The position numbers and the translations under genes were made by a program. Of a DNA stretch of 64,000 nt, positions 54,541 through 62,343 are shown one piece after another. Source of the DNA: Micavibrio_A sp964539025 (GTDB lineage Bacteria > Pseudomonadota > Alphaproteobacteria > Micavibrionales > Micavibrionaceae); assembly GCA_964539025.1 (NCBI GenBank), contig CAZIFA010000003.1:124001-188000 (forward strand), read 5' to 3'. The notes under the pieces were generated by a model. That model was not told the DNA's origin. It searched no databases and was given only the letters and a program-made list of their open reading frames with translations. Position 1 is the stretch's first letter. Every line of letters begins with the position of its first letter.

Positions 54541-55290
54541 GTGAACCAACTGCTTTTAAATGATACGAGTCTCGTTGTTTTTGTAGACGATACAGGACAT
54601 GAAAGGCTGGTTGGAGATCATCCTGTTTATGGACTGGGAGGCTGTGCTGTTATGGCCCCCGATCTTGAGCGTGCTATTTGTCAACCATGGCGAAAAGTTC
54701 GTAAATTTATTACAGGATCAGAAGATGAGCCTCTACATGCATCTAAGTTTTGGCGGAGAGCAACAGAAAAGAAGAAAGAAGTCGTCTCAAATTTTTTTCT
54801 TAATTCTTTTTTTCGATTTGGCGCCATTCTATCCATCAACACAGAACATCCGCAGGACATAGAAATAGTAAATATTGTTGCAAAGAGTTTGCAAAATCGA
54901 ATCTGTGATATTGCTAAGTGGACACGATTTGAGGAATTACATGTAATTTTCGAATCTTCTGAGCGTGCCGATAATCTAATTCAAAATGCAATGCAAAATT
55001 TTGCATTGCAAGAAGATGGAAAATCAATCCCCACCGAATGTTATTTCATGCCAAAATCCGCATGCAATCCCGCTCTCGAGGTAGCGGATTTTGTTATGTA
55101 TGCAGTACAAAGGCAAGCAAAGAAAGGGTTGGGTATTGCTGAGTCCAGTCGGAATAATTTTCCAGATGTTTTTCATTCTGTGGATCGCAGGTTTGTAAGT
55201 TACATAAATATTAACAAAGTTGAAGTTGGCAAAGCTCATCTTCCAAATCCGATGATTTCTTGCTCATACCGTTTTTTAATCCAAGGATGA
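54541..55290 (+). CDS. DUF3800 domain protein
   Basis: A 249-residue DUF3800 protein: V-F-V-D-D-T-G-H at the N-terminus (Asp16, Asp17), L-H-A-S-K-F-W and the late A-D-F-V-M-Y-A-V-Q-R motif. The family has an RNase H-like layout with acidic residues at these places and is common on mobile elements and in defence islands; no activity is settled. The start codon appears to be GTG at 54541. A 3' remnant of a second copy lies at 53169. The gene lies between the two copies of the 52-bp repeat. Confidence 0.85.
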   Translation: MNQLLLNDTSLVVFVDDTGHERLVGDHPVYGLGGCAVMAPDLERAICQPWRKVRKFITGSEDEPLHASKFWRRATEKKKEVVSNFFLNSFFRFGAILSINTEHPQDIEIVNIVAKSLQNRICDIAKWTRFEELHVIFESSERADNLIQNAMQNFALQEDGKSIPTECYFMPKSACNPALEVADFVMYAVQRQAKKGLGIAESSRNNFPDVFHSVDRRFVSYININKVEVGKAHLPNPMISCSYRFLIQG

Positions 55291-55305
55291 GGAGGATTCA
55301 AGAAT
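55231..55305. repeat. DUF3800 3' end and flank, intact copy of the diverged repeat
   Basis: Pairs with 53169-53244. The similarity continues past the stop codon into GGAGGATTCAAGAAT, so the duplication included downstream DNA. Confidence 0.75.
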
Positions 55306-55330
55306 GCAAAAACCCTTCCAAATCGGCTTT

Positions 55331-55382
55331 TCTTTAACTTAGGGATGACGTTAATTAAAGATGGGGCATCAAGTTTAATTAG
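55331..55382. repeat. 52-bp direct repeat, copy 2
   Basis: Identical to 54293-54344. Here it is a relic of the AlkB 3' end without the rest of that gene and leads into the hipA control region. Confidence 0.97.
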
Positions 55383-55408
55383 CGATTGTAAGTTTTTAGC
55401 CATTTTTG

Positions 55409-55505
55409 GTAAATTATAGCTTACTATTAACTTATACGATTATCTCAATAAACTATAATTTACTCATTTTCATTCATTCTTAAATTTGGTAAGCTATGAT
55501 TTACC
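55409..55505 (+). promoter_or_regulatory. Three palindromic operator-like sites upstream of hipA
   Basis: Three related 16-base sites with GTAA...TTAC ends: 55409-55424 (GTAAATTATAGCTTAC), 55448-55463 (ATAAACTATAATTTAC) and 55489-55504 (GTAAGCTATGATTTAC). The first, read in reverse complement, differs from the third by one base. Spacing is 39 and 41 bases; the last abuts the hipA ATG. They are the likely HipB binding sites for autorepression. Confidence 0.75.
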
Positions 55506-56711
55506 ATGGCAAATTTACTCTGGGGCAACGTCTATTACAAAAATCACTTCGCCGGTGTTCTTCGACAGGAGCCGGGCGAAAGGGTTTCTTTTACCTATGA
55601 TGAAAGCTACATGACGGCGGGCCACCCTTCTATCGCTCATACGTTAAGGCTGCGCCCCGAGCCTTATATCAGCCAATCCGGCTTACCCCCCTTCTTCGAC
55701 AATCTGGTGGCCGAAGGGTGGCTTGAAGACGCGCAAACGCGGCTCCTCGGCAAACGCCGGGCCTCGCGCTTTGAATTGCTGCTGGCCTTCGGGCAGGATT
55801 GCGCGGGCGCGGTTTCGGTCATCGATCCAGAACCGCAAGAGCGCGGCATTATCCAACCTGACAACGCCATGGAGATTGCCGTCATGGCAGGCCGTGCATC
55901 CTTGTCCGGTATCCAGCCCAAACTGGCCTTGATCGAACGGGATGGAAAATTTCATCCTGCGCGCACGGATGAACTCAGCACCCATATCGCCAAATTTCCC
56001 TCTCCGCAACATGACGACCTTGTCGCCAATGAATACCTTGCCACGCAAGCTTTCAAAGCACTTCTTCCCGATGACGATATCGTCGATTTGCGTATGGGGA
56101 AGATTGTTGGCTTCGATAATCCGGCTCTCATCATCAAACGCTTCGACCGTGCCGAGAACGGACAACGTATTCATTTTGAGGAATTCAACCAGTTGCTAGG
56201 GCTTCCCTCCGAAGCCAAATATGATAGCAGCCATAAAATCATGGGTGATTTCATCCGGGAAACGCCGGGCGGCCTTCCGGCAGAGATTTACCGCCTTTAT
56301 CTTCGCATTCTGTCTGGCCTGTTGCTTGGCAACACCGATATGCACCTCAAAAACTTCGCCATGTTTCATACGGATTCAGGCCTGCGCCTAACGCCTGCCT
56401 ATGATACGGTATCAGCCGCGCTGTATGGTTACAAAACAATCGCGCTATCTATAGGCGGCGCTGCCAATATTCCCATAGGCGATTTAAAGGCCAAGGCTTT
56501 GATCGGGCTAGGCGAGGAATTCGGATTGCCAGAGCAGGCCATAAAAATGGCCGCAGATCAGTTAGAAAAACGGAAAGAGGCCGCCAAAGATGTCATCGCA
56601 GAAAGCAAGATTGGCGCTGCAGGCCTCAAAGATGAAATCATAAACTTCATGGAAAAAAGATGGAACGGAACCTTCGCCTTGATTGGCAAAGCCTTGTCGA
56701 AGAAGCCGTAA
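55506..56711 (+). CDS. hipA: HipA-family serine/threonine kinase toxin
   Basis: A 401-residue HipA kinase. Residues 1-105 are the HipA N-terminal (Couple_hipA) domain; the kinase part shows the S-L-S-G-I-Q-P-K loop near Ser132-Lys139, K211-R-F-D-R, the catalytic Asp278 in G-N-T-D-M-H-L-K-N and the metal Asp300 in Y-D-T. All key residues are present, so it should be active. HipA toxins phosphorylate aminoacyl-tRNA synthetases and cause dormancy. Here the toxin gene precedes the antitoxin gene, the opposite of E. coli hipBA. Confidence 0.93.
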   Translation: MANLLWGNVYYKNHFAGVLRQEPGERVSFTYDESYMTAGHPSIAHTLRLRPEPYISQSGLPPFFDNLVAEGWLEDAQTRLLGKRRASRFELLLAFGQDCAGAVSVIDPEPQERGIIQPDNAMEIAVMAGRASLSGIQPKLALIERDGKFHPARTDELSTHIAKFPSPQHDDLVANEYLATQAFKALLPDDDIVDLRMGKIVGFDNPALIIKRFDRAENGQRIHFEEFNQLLGLPSEAKYDSSHKIMGDFIRETPGGLPAEIYRLYLRILSGLLLGNTDMHLKNFAMFHTDSGLRLTPAYDTVSAALYGYKTIALSIGGAANIPIGDLKAKALIGLGEEFGLPEQAIKMAADQLEKRKEAAKDVIAESKIGAAGLKDEIINFMEKRWNGTFALIGKALSKKP

Positions 56712-56860
56712 AACGCCGCAAGGAACAAAAACTGACCCAGAAAAAACTGGCTGTCCTTGCTGGCGTCAGCGGCCCGACCGTCAATGATTTTGAACAACAA
56801 AGAACGAGCATTACGCTGGAGTCTGCCTTAAAAATCTTGCGATGCTTGGGAATGGCTTAA
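56660..56860 (+). CDS. hipB: HipB-family HTH antitoxin
   Basis: A 66-residue Xre-type helix-turn-helix protein (helices about residues 8-60, with L-T-Q-K-K-L-A-V-L-A-G-V-S-G-P-T-V as the recognition part). It starts inside hipA, overlapping it by 52 bases in another frame, so translation is coupled. It would neutralise HipA and bind the palindromes upstream of hipA. The C-terminus is protein-identical to the remnant at 54346. Confidence 0.9.
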   Translation: MERNLRLDWQSLVEEAVKRRKEQKLTQKKLAVLAGVSGPTVNDFEQQRTSITLESALKILRCLGMA

Positions 56861-56865
56861 AGCTA

Positions 56866-57675
56866 TTAAATTGCAAGATAAGTCAAAGTTTCAACCCATG
56901 CCTTTAACTGTTCTTCAGCCAGTTTTCTATCTGTCAGTTCCTTCTCGTGATGAGCGATATAAGTATTGCGGAATTCATTTACGTCACTTATACGAACCAA
57001 AATTTTTTGCCCGCCTGGCAGAGTGAATGCCTTTTTAATAGCCGCAAAAACTCCATCCAAGCCGTTATCGTCATTTAAAGCGTAATCGAAACACGAACGT
57101 AACAATCCGATGGCGGAATGGACATTTCCATGGATAAGTGCGCGCTTTAATTTTTTAGCCGTATCTTCGTAATGCTTGATAGTACGGCGGTCAATGTTAC
57201 CCATGTATGGGGCAAAGAAATGGTCTTGATCTTGTCTGCTTACCGGAACCATCGGCTGCAGTAATTTGAGAATGATTGACTCAGCGGCCTTGTCGTATGG
57301 GCCCAACAAAGCATTAAAAACCGGAGCCATGCTTGGTGAACCATCTTTCTTTTCTAAGAAGCGGAAAAGATCATAGGCATCTAAAGCGGCCTTTTTACTT
57401 CTGGCATTAAGCTTATCCAGCACCCCATTAGTGAAGAATTCTGCTGCCTCATCTTTATTCGTATCGCCAAATAAGGGAAGCTCAGGAGCGCCGGTTGTTT
57501 CGCTTAATAGGTTTTTCAGTGCAGGAACGCAAGCCCGCACAAGATCAGCAAAGCGGTTTGCAGTGACTCCTTGCATAATATTCTGCGGCGTAAATACATA
57601 ACGGCCCCCCTTGATTTCGATTACGACCGGCTGGGAAGCTTCGGAGAATGGAAAGACTTCCCCGCCCAAGATCAA
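56866..57675 (-). CDS. Protein fragment with C-terminal HEPN-like motif, function unknown
   Basis: An open frame of 269 codons whose only nearby start is a TTG; the N-terminus looks like the middle of a larger protein, and the truncated primase begins 12 bases upstream on the other strand, so a recombination junction has probably cut it. The C-terminal helical part has R236-N-T-Y-I-A-H242, matching the R-N-x4-H pattern of HEPN RNase domains, in an all-helical setting from about residue 150. It may be the C-terminal part of a helicase/restriction-type protein. It ends five bases from the hipB stop. Confidence 0.5.
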   Translation of the reverse strand: MILGGEVFPFSEASQPVVIEIKGGRYVFTPQNIMQGVTANRFADLVRACVPALKNLLSETTGAPELPLFGDTNKDEAAEFFTNGVLDKLNARSKKAALDAYDLFRFLEKKDGSPSMAPVFNALLGPYDKAAESIILKLLQPMVPVSRQDQDHFFAPYMGNIDRRTIKHYEDTAKKLKRALIHGNVHSAIGLLRSCFDYALNDDNGLDGVFAAIKKAFTLPGGQKILVRISDVNEFRNTYIAHHEKELTDRKLAEEQLKAWVETLTYLAI

Positions 57676-57687
57676 AAACTATGCCTT

Positions 57688-58602
57688 ATGGACCAAAACG
57701 ATCTTGGCAATGCTGCCCGGTTTATTGATCGATACGGTAAAAATCTGATTTTTATTGCTGAATCCGGCTGGTATGCGTGGACTGGAAAATACTGGTCGCG
57801 TGATGAAGGCGAAAAAATACTGCAACTCTGCGCGCAGGAAACGGTTAAGAAAATGAAGGGGGAGATTTTCGCGCGCGTGGCCAAAGGTCAGCATGACGGT
57901 ATATCGCCAAAGGAAATTAAGGAGCTTTTCAAAATCTATTGCCGGTTTCGGATTAGTTCAGGCAACACAAACAGAATCGCTGCGATTGGCATTGAGGCCA
58001 GACCGCATTTGACCAGAAGCAAGGATGATCTTGATACGCACCCTTTTCTGCTCAATGTGAAAAACGGAACTCTAAATCTTAAAGCACAGGATACGGGCGA
58101 GGAAAATTTTGATGGCATTGTGCTGGAAAAACACCAACGCCCATATCGGATCACAAAGCTGGCCAATGTGGTTTACGATCCTAATGCAGAAGCACCTGTC
58201 TTTCATAAATTCATCCGTGAGGTTGTCCCTGACGATGAAGTCCGCATTTTCCTTCAACGGTTCTTTGGCTATTGCCTGACCGGCAGCACCAAGGAACAGG
58301 CCATACTCATGCTTTGGGGGGAAGGCAGTAACGGTAAAAGCACATTGGTTGATTTGCTCAATTGGCTTTTGGGCGATTATGCCCTTGTTACCCCCTTTGC
58401 CAGCCTTCTGCATACGGATCAACGCCGTGGCGGAGAACCAACGCCCGATCTTGCGCGCATGCCCGGCGCGCGCCTTGTCAGCGCGGCAGAACCGGAAACC
58501 GGTGCACGCTTTTCCGAGGCTGAATGCGATGCCGCAACCCGTAATTTCATTAATTTTGGTAAATTACTGCTTGAAATTAAACGACGGGAGGGGCAGGACT
58601 GA
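57688..58602 (+). pseudogene. Truncated phage/plasmid primase-helicase (D5/SF3 type)
   Basis: Matches the linker and helicase start of D5-family primase-helicases: N-D-L-G-N-A-A-R-F, G-W-Y-A-W-T-G-K-Y-W, N-V-K-N-G-T-L-N-L, Walker A G-E-G-S-N-G-K-S-T and S-A-A-E-P-E-T-G-A-R-F-S-E-A. The N-terminal primase domain is absent. After F-S-E-A the sequence leaves the family (which would go on with a K-x-L-T-G-G-D segment) and stops after about 30 residues. It is therefore cut at both ends. The serine recombinase starts three bases after its stop. Confidence 0.8.
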
Positions 58603-58604
58603 GC

Positions 58605-60329
58605 ATGTTTAAGTACCACACAAAAATACCCGATCTTCCAACCTTACAGGCACGAAAAGCCGTCATTCTTGCGCGCGTTTCGTCCAAGGAACAGGAAGAA
58701 GGTTATTCTATCGACGCGCAGAAGCACCGGCTTGAATTGTATTGCGCCCGCCGGAGCCTTGAAGTAATCCGCACATTCGAAATTATTGAGTCTTCGACAC
58801 AAGGCGACCGCAAGCAATTTATGGCGCTGATCCGCTTTGCGAAGGATCAAAAAGAAACGATTGCGATTGTCGCGGATAAGGTTGACCGCGTGCAGCGGTC
58901 ATTCAAGGAATATCCCTTGCTTGATGCTCTTGTGCAACAGGGAAAAATCGAGCTTCATTTCAACACCGAAAATTACGTTATTCATAAGGATTCCGTTTCA
59001 CAAGAACGCCTCATGTGGTCGATGGGCGTTATCATGGCGCAATCCTATATCGACTCCATGCGTGATAACGTCAAACGCTCCTTCGACCAGAAAATCCGAA
59101 CGGGCGAATGGATTGCCATGTCGCCCATTGGATATATCAATGTTCGAGATCCCCATGGCCGCGGCACAATCATTGTTGATGAAGCCCGCGCACCGTTGAT
59201 CCGTCGCATGTTCGAAGAATACGCGACCGGCGCTTATACTATTTCGGATATACACCGCCGTGTAACAGCTTGGGGTTTGACAAACTTGCGCGGTCAACAA
59301 AAGCCCCCAGTGCTTTCCCAAGTTCATGGCATGCTGAATAATCCTTTTTACTACGGTGTCATGAAAATTAAAGGGAAGCTTTATCAGCACCGCTACCCGC
59401 CATTGATTTCAAAGGCGACATTCGATCAATGCCAGGCGGTTATGAAAGGCTGGCATAAGAAGCCCTATGTTTTCGCCGGGAAAGAATTTGTTTTTCGCGG
59501 CCTTATCACTTGCGCGACAACGGGCCGCGTTGTAACTGCCGATATGAAAAGCAAGGTTTATAAAGATGGAAGACGCGCCGAATGGACGTATCTGCGCTGC
59601 TGGAATCCCGATAACCCGGAAAAGATCATGTGGGTAAGGGAGGATAAAATTCTGGCTGAGGTCGAGGATATTTTGCGGCGGATTCATATTGAACCTGAAA
59701 CCAAGGAAATGCTCTGCAAGCATTTGCAAGATACCGATCAGTCAGAACGCGCTTTTGTCCGGCAACAAGTTGGGGAATGGCAACGGGAATATACGTTGGC
59801 CCAAAACCGCTTGAACCGGCTTATGGATTTGCTCATTGACGGTACGCTTCATAAGGATGAGTTTGAAAAGAAAAAAGCCCAAATCCGGGAGGAGCAACTA
59901 GCCCTTGAAACCAATATGGCCGGGGCGCGGGAAGGCGATGATAGCTTTAAGGACTCTATGCTCGCCCTTTTGGATATTATTTCCCAAGCGCATGCCATGT
60001 TCAAAGGTTCCCCCGTAGAAGAGAAACGCCGACTCGTAAATTGCGTATTTGCGAACCTAAAACTGAAAGGGCCAACGCTTTGTTATGAATTAAGAAAACC
60101 CTTCGACAGGATGATCAATTTAACTGATTCTATAGAATGGCTGGGGCGGGAGGGATCGAACCTCCGAATGTCGGTACCAAAAACCGATGCCTTACCGCTT
60201 GGCGACGCCCCAACGATGGCTGGAAAAAGCCTTAACGGATGCGGAAATTATAGGAGAATCCTGGCAAGCGCAAGGGCCATTTTCCGGCTAAAATCCGCCC
60301 CTTATGCCCCCTGTGGACAGGTTCCATAA
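58605..60329 (+). CDS. Large serine recombinase, C-terminus fused to tRNA-antisense sequence
   Basis: A 574-codon frame. Residues about 20-165 are the resolvase catalytic domain, with the nucleophile Ser in A-R-V-S-S-K-E-Q and the later D-K-V-D-R; about 185-290 the recombinase DNA-binding domain; about 300-350 a zinc-ribbon-like segment (C-A-T-T-G and L-R-C-W); about 375-455 a coiled-coil. From about codon 512 the frame crosses the tRNA-Gln gene in antisense (W-L-G-R-E-G-S-N-L-R), so the last 63 or so residues come from host DNA. The function is integration/excision of the element to its left. GGGAGGGG lies about ten bases upstream of the ATG. Confidence 0.92.
   Translation: MFKYHTKIPDLPTLQARKAVILARVSSKEQEEGYSIDAQKHRLELYCARRSLEVIRTFEIIESSTQGDRKQFMALIRFAKDQKETIAIVADKVDRVQRSFKEYPLLDALVQQGKIELHFNTENYVIHKDSVSQERLMWSMGVIMAQSYIDSMRDNVKRSFDQKIRTGEWIAMSPIGYINVRDPHGRGTIIVDEARAPLIRRMFEEYATGAYTISDIHRRVTAWGLTNLRGQQKPPVLSQVHGMLNNPFYYGVMKIKGKLYQHRYPPLISKATFDQCQAVMKGWHKKPYVFAGKEFVFRGLITCATTGRVVTADMKSKVYKDGRRAEWTYLRCWNPDNPEKIMWVREDKILAEVEDILRRIHIEPETKEMLCKHLQDTDQSERAFVRQQVGEWQREYTLAQNRLNRLMDLLIDGTLHKDEFEKKKAQIREEQLALETNMAGAREGDDSFKDSMLALLDIISQAHAMFKGSPVEEKRRLVNCVFANLKLKGPTLCYELRKPFDRMINLTDSIEWLGREGSNLRMSVPKTDALPLGDAPTMAGKSLNGCGNYRRILASARAIFRLKSAPYAPCGQVP
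60138..60212 (-). tRNA. tRNA-Gln (anticodon TTG)
   Basis: Reading the minus strand gives a complete 75-base cloverleaf: acceptor stem TGGGGCG / CGCCCCA, D-arm GCCAAGCGGTAAGGC, anticodon stem TCGGT / ACCGA with loop TTTTGGT (anticodon TTG), T-arm GGAGGTTCGATCCCTCC and an encoded CCA at the 3' end. The mobile element joins at the 3' (left) side. Confidence 0.97.
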
Positions 60330-60405
60330 TTTCATTGGCCCCATTTTACAAAATAGCCTATATTTCCCCTATTCACGGACACCTATAAGTAAGGGAACTA
60401 CGCGT

Positions 60406-62325
60406 ATGAAACAAGGACGCACACCGGACCGGGTACATGTCGTACGCCCGCCGCAGGACGATCAGCGCAGCGAGGGCACGAGCAACCTCCCCGCCGCGCC
60501 CCAGCAAAATTCCCGCGCGATGGAAATCATCCGCACGCTCGCAGCGATCAGCGACAAATTGAAACGTTCCGAAGCCGAGCGCTACGAACTGCTCGCTGAA
60601 CTGCGCGAATATCGCAAGACGCTCAACGAACTCGAAGACAAAGCAGACAAGAGCGAAAAAGCCTATCTCGCGCTGGAAAACAAACTCAAGACGCGCGACA
60701 CGATGGACACAGAACTCTCGCAACGTCAGGCAAGGTTCGAACGCGCGCTCAAAGAAACCGAGAACAAGCTGGTACAGGCCGCCGCCGGGCAAAGCCTTCT
60801 CGATCAGCGGATAAAAGATGATGAAGAATTCCGTACATCGGTCAACGCCCGCCTTGATGAAGCGGTGACACAACAGGCCCGTCTGGATCGCCAGGTTGAA
60901 AAGATCGGGCAAGATAAATCGCGCATGCTCCGCAAAGTGGAACGCATGGAAGAAATCCTCACCGAAACGCAGGATACGCTCAAAGCCCGCGCGCTTGTGT
61001 TTCTAACCGATCAAAGCGCCGCCGCGCAATCGGGCCTACCGCAACTCCCCGCCTATTCCGAAGATGCTCAGATAAGTTCTGGCGCAGATACGCCGTGGTG
61101 GCGCAAATCGGTGCGCATGCAGGGCGTTGGCCTTGCCTCTATGGTAGTTGCCGCGCTGCTGTTCGGCTGGACCGTCAATCAGATTCAGCAACCCGACATT
61201 CCCAAAATCGCCGTTCTCGAAAATGGCGGTCTCGCCCGTTTGAATTTGGAAAACAATAGCTGGGAACCTGTTTCGTCTGACAAAGCGCCGCCGTCCTCAT
61301 CTTCGCAAACCACAATGGCTGATGAAGCGGACGCAACGCTGACGCCGGTTGATTCCTCAACCGTTCAACAAATGAACGAACCCTCGGATGAACAAACACC
61401 CGCTGCGCAGGAAGTCTTGAATTCCTCCGATGACGAATTGATGAAGGCGCTGGAAGAAGACCCCGACGCACTCGCCAAAAAACTCAATGAAGTCGCGCCT
61501 GGTGTTGGCAAAGAACTGGAGATAGATGAACCCGCTCCGGCACAAACAGCCGCCGCCATTCCACCTTCGGGCAGTTACGATCCGCTAAAGTCACAAGGCG
61601 CAAAGGCCTATGCGCAGGACCCGCAGCTCGCCAATTTGATCTCCAAGGAAAAAACTAACAAGCCTCTGGCGCAACGCATTATGTCCGATGCTTCTTTGCC
61701 CACGCAGATGAAAGCACTCGAAGACCAGGCTTTTGCAGGCGTGCCCGAAGCACAGCATGATCTTGCTGCTATTTACACAGCGGGACGCGGCGGCGTGACG
61801 CAGAATTTTGAAAAGGCCGCACTCTGGTTCCGTGAGGCTGCCGATAACAAAATCGCGAACGCCGATTACAATCTGGGCGTTCTGTATCATCAAGGGCTTG
61901 GCGTCGAAAAAGATCTAGACCGTGCGCTTTACTGGTATCGCGAAGCGGCCAAGCTTGGACATCCGGAAGCTCAATATAACCTCGGCATATCTTATATAGA
62001 AGGTATCGGCGCGCCGTATAATGCCCAGCTCGCCGCTGCCTTCTTCGAAAGCGCCGCCAATCACGGCATTATCGAAGCCGCATACAATCTCGGCCTGATC
62101 TACGAAAACGGTCTGATCGGCGGAAAATCGAAACCCGAAGACGCGATGCTCTGGTACAAAATCGCGGCTGACGGCGGCAACACGGACGCCAAGGCTGCAT
62201 TGACGCAACTCGCGTCATCGCTGCAAATCGGCAACGAAGATATCGCCAAGATGGTGGAACGGATGCAATCGATCTATCAATCGACCAAGGGCCGCCGTGC
62301 AGGCCCGATCGGCAAGAAAGCTTAA
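60406..62325 (+). CDS. Coiled-coil, single-pass membrane protein with Sel1 repeats (PodJ-like)
   Basis: A 639-residue protein. Residues about 40-205 form a long coiled-coil in the cytoplasm, one membrane helix follows at about 240-260 (V-G-L-A-S-M-V-V-A-A-L-L-F-G-W) after a basic stretch, then an acidic/Pro-rich linker and four to five Sel1 repeats (about 440-600; A-L-W-F-R-E-A-A-D, A-L-Y-W-Y-R-E-A-A, A-M-L-W-Y-K-I-A-A-D). The order coiled-coil, helix, periplasmic Sel1 repeats is that of PodJ, the alphaproteobacterial polar organiser. I start at 60406, which has an AAGGGA site; a longer frame from 60304 adds unsupported residues. Confidence 0.8.
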   Translation: MKQGRTPDRVHVVRPPQDDQRSEGTSNLPAAPQQNSRAMEIIRTLAAISDKLKRSEAERYELLAELREYRKTLNELEDKADKSEKAYLALENKLKTRDTMDTELSQRQARFERALKETENKLVQAAAGQSLLDQRIKDDEEFRTSVNARLDEAVTQQARLDRQVEKIGQDKSRMLRKVERMEEILTETQDTLKARALVFLTDQSAAAQSGLPQLPAYSEDAQISSGADTPWWRKSVRMQGVGLASMVVAALLFGWTVNQIQQPDIPKIAVLENGGLARLNLENNSWEPVSSDKAPPSSSSQTTMADEADATLTPVDSSTVQQMNEPSDEQTPAAQEVLNSSDDELMKALEEDPDALAKKLNEVAPGVGKELEIDEPAPAQTAAAIPPSGSYDPLKSQGAKAYAQDPQLANLISKEKTNKPLAQRIMSDASLPTQMKALEDQAFAGVPEAQHDLAAIYTAGRGGVTQNFEKAALWFREAADNKIANADYNLGVLYHQGLGVEKDLDRALYWYREAAKLGHPEAQYNLGISYIEGIGAPYNAQLAAAFFESAANHGIIEAAYNLGLIYENGLIGGKSKPEDAMLWYKIAADGGNTDAKAALTQLASSLQIGNEDIAKMVERMQSIYQSTKGRRAGPIGKKA

Positions 62326-62343
62326 TACTCCGCTGTCATCCTG

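Noticed and set aside
55331..55382. The 52-bp repeat as recombinase attachment sites (att)
   Set aside because: It is part of the AlkB 3' coding end and is explained by block duplication; it does not match the tRNA-Gln 3' end used by the recombinase.
60304..60405. N-terminal extension of the PodJ-like protein
   Set aside because: The added residues look like translated intergenic DNA next to the tRNA; the ATG at 60406 has a proper ribosome site and begins a basic, cytoplasmic N-terminus.
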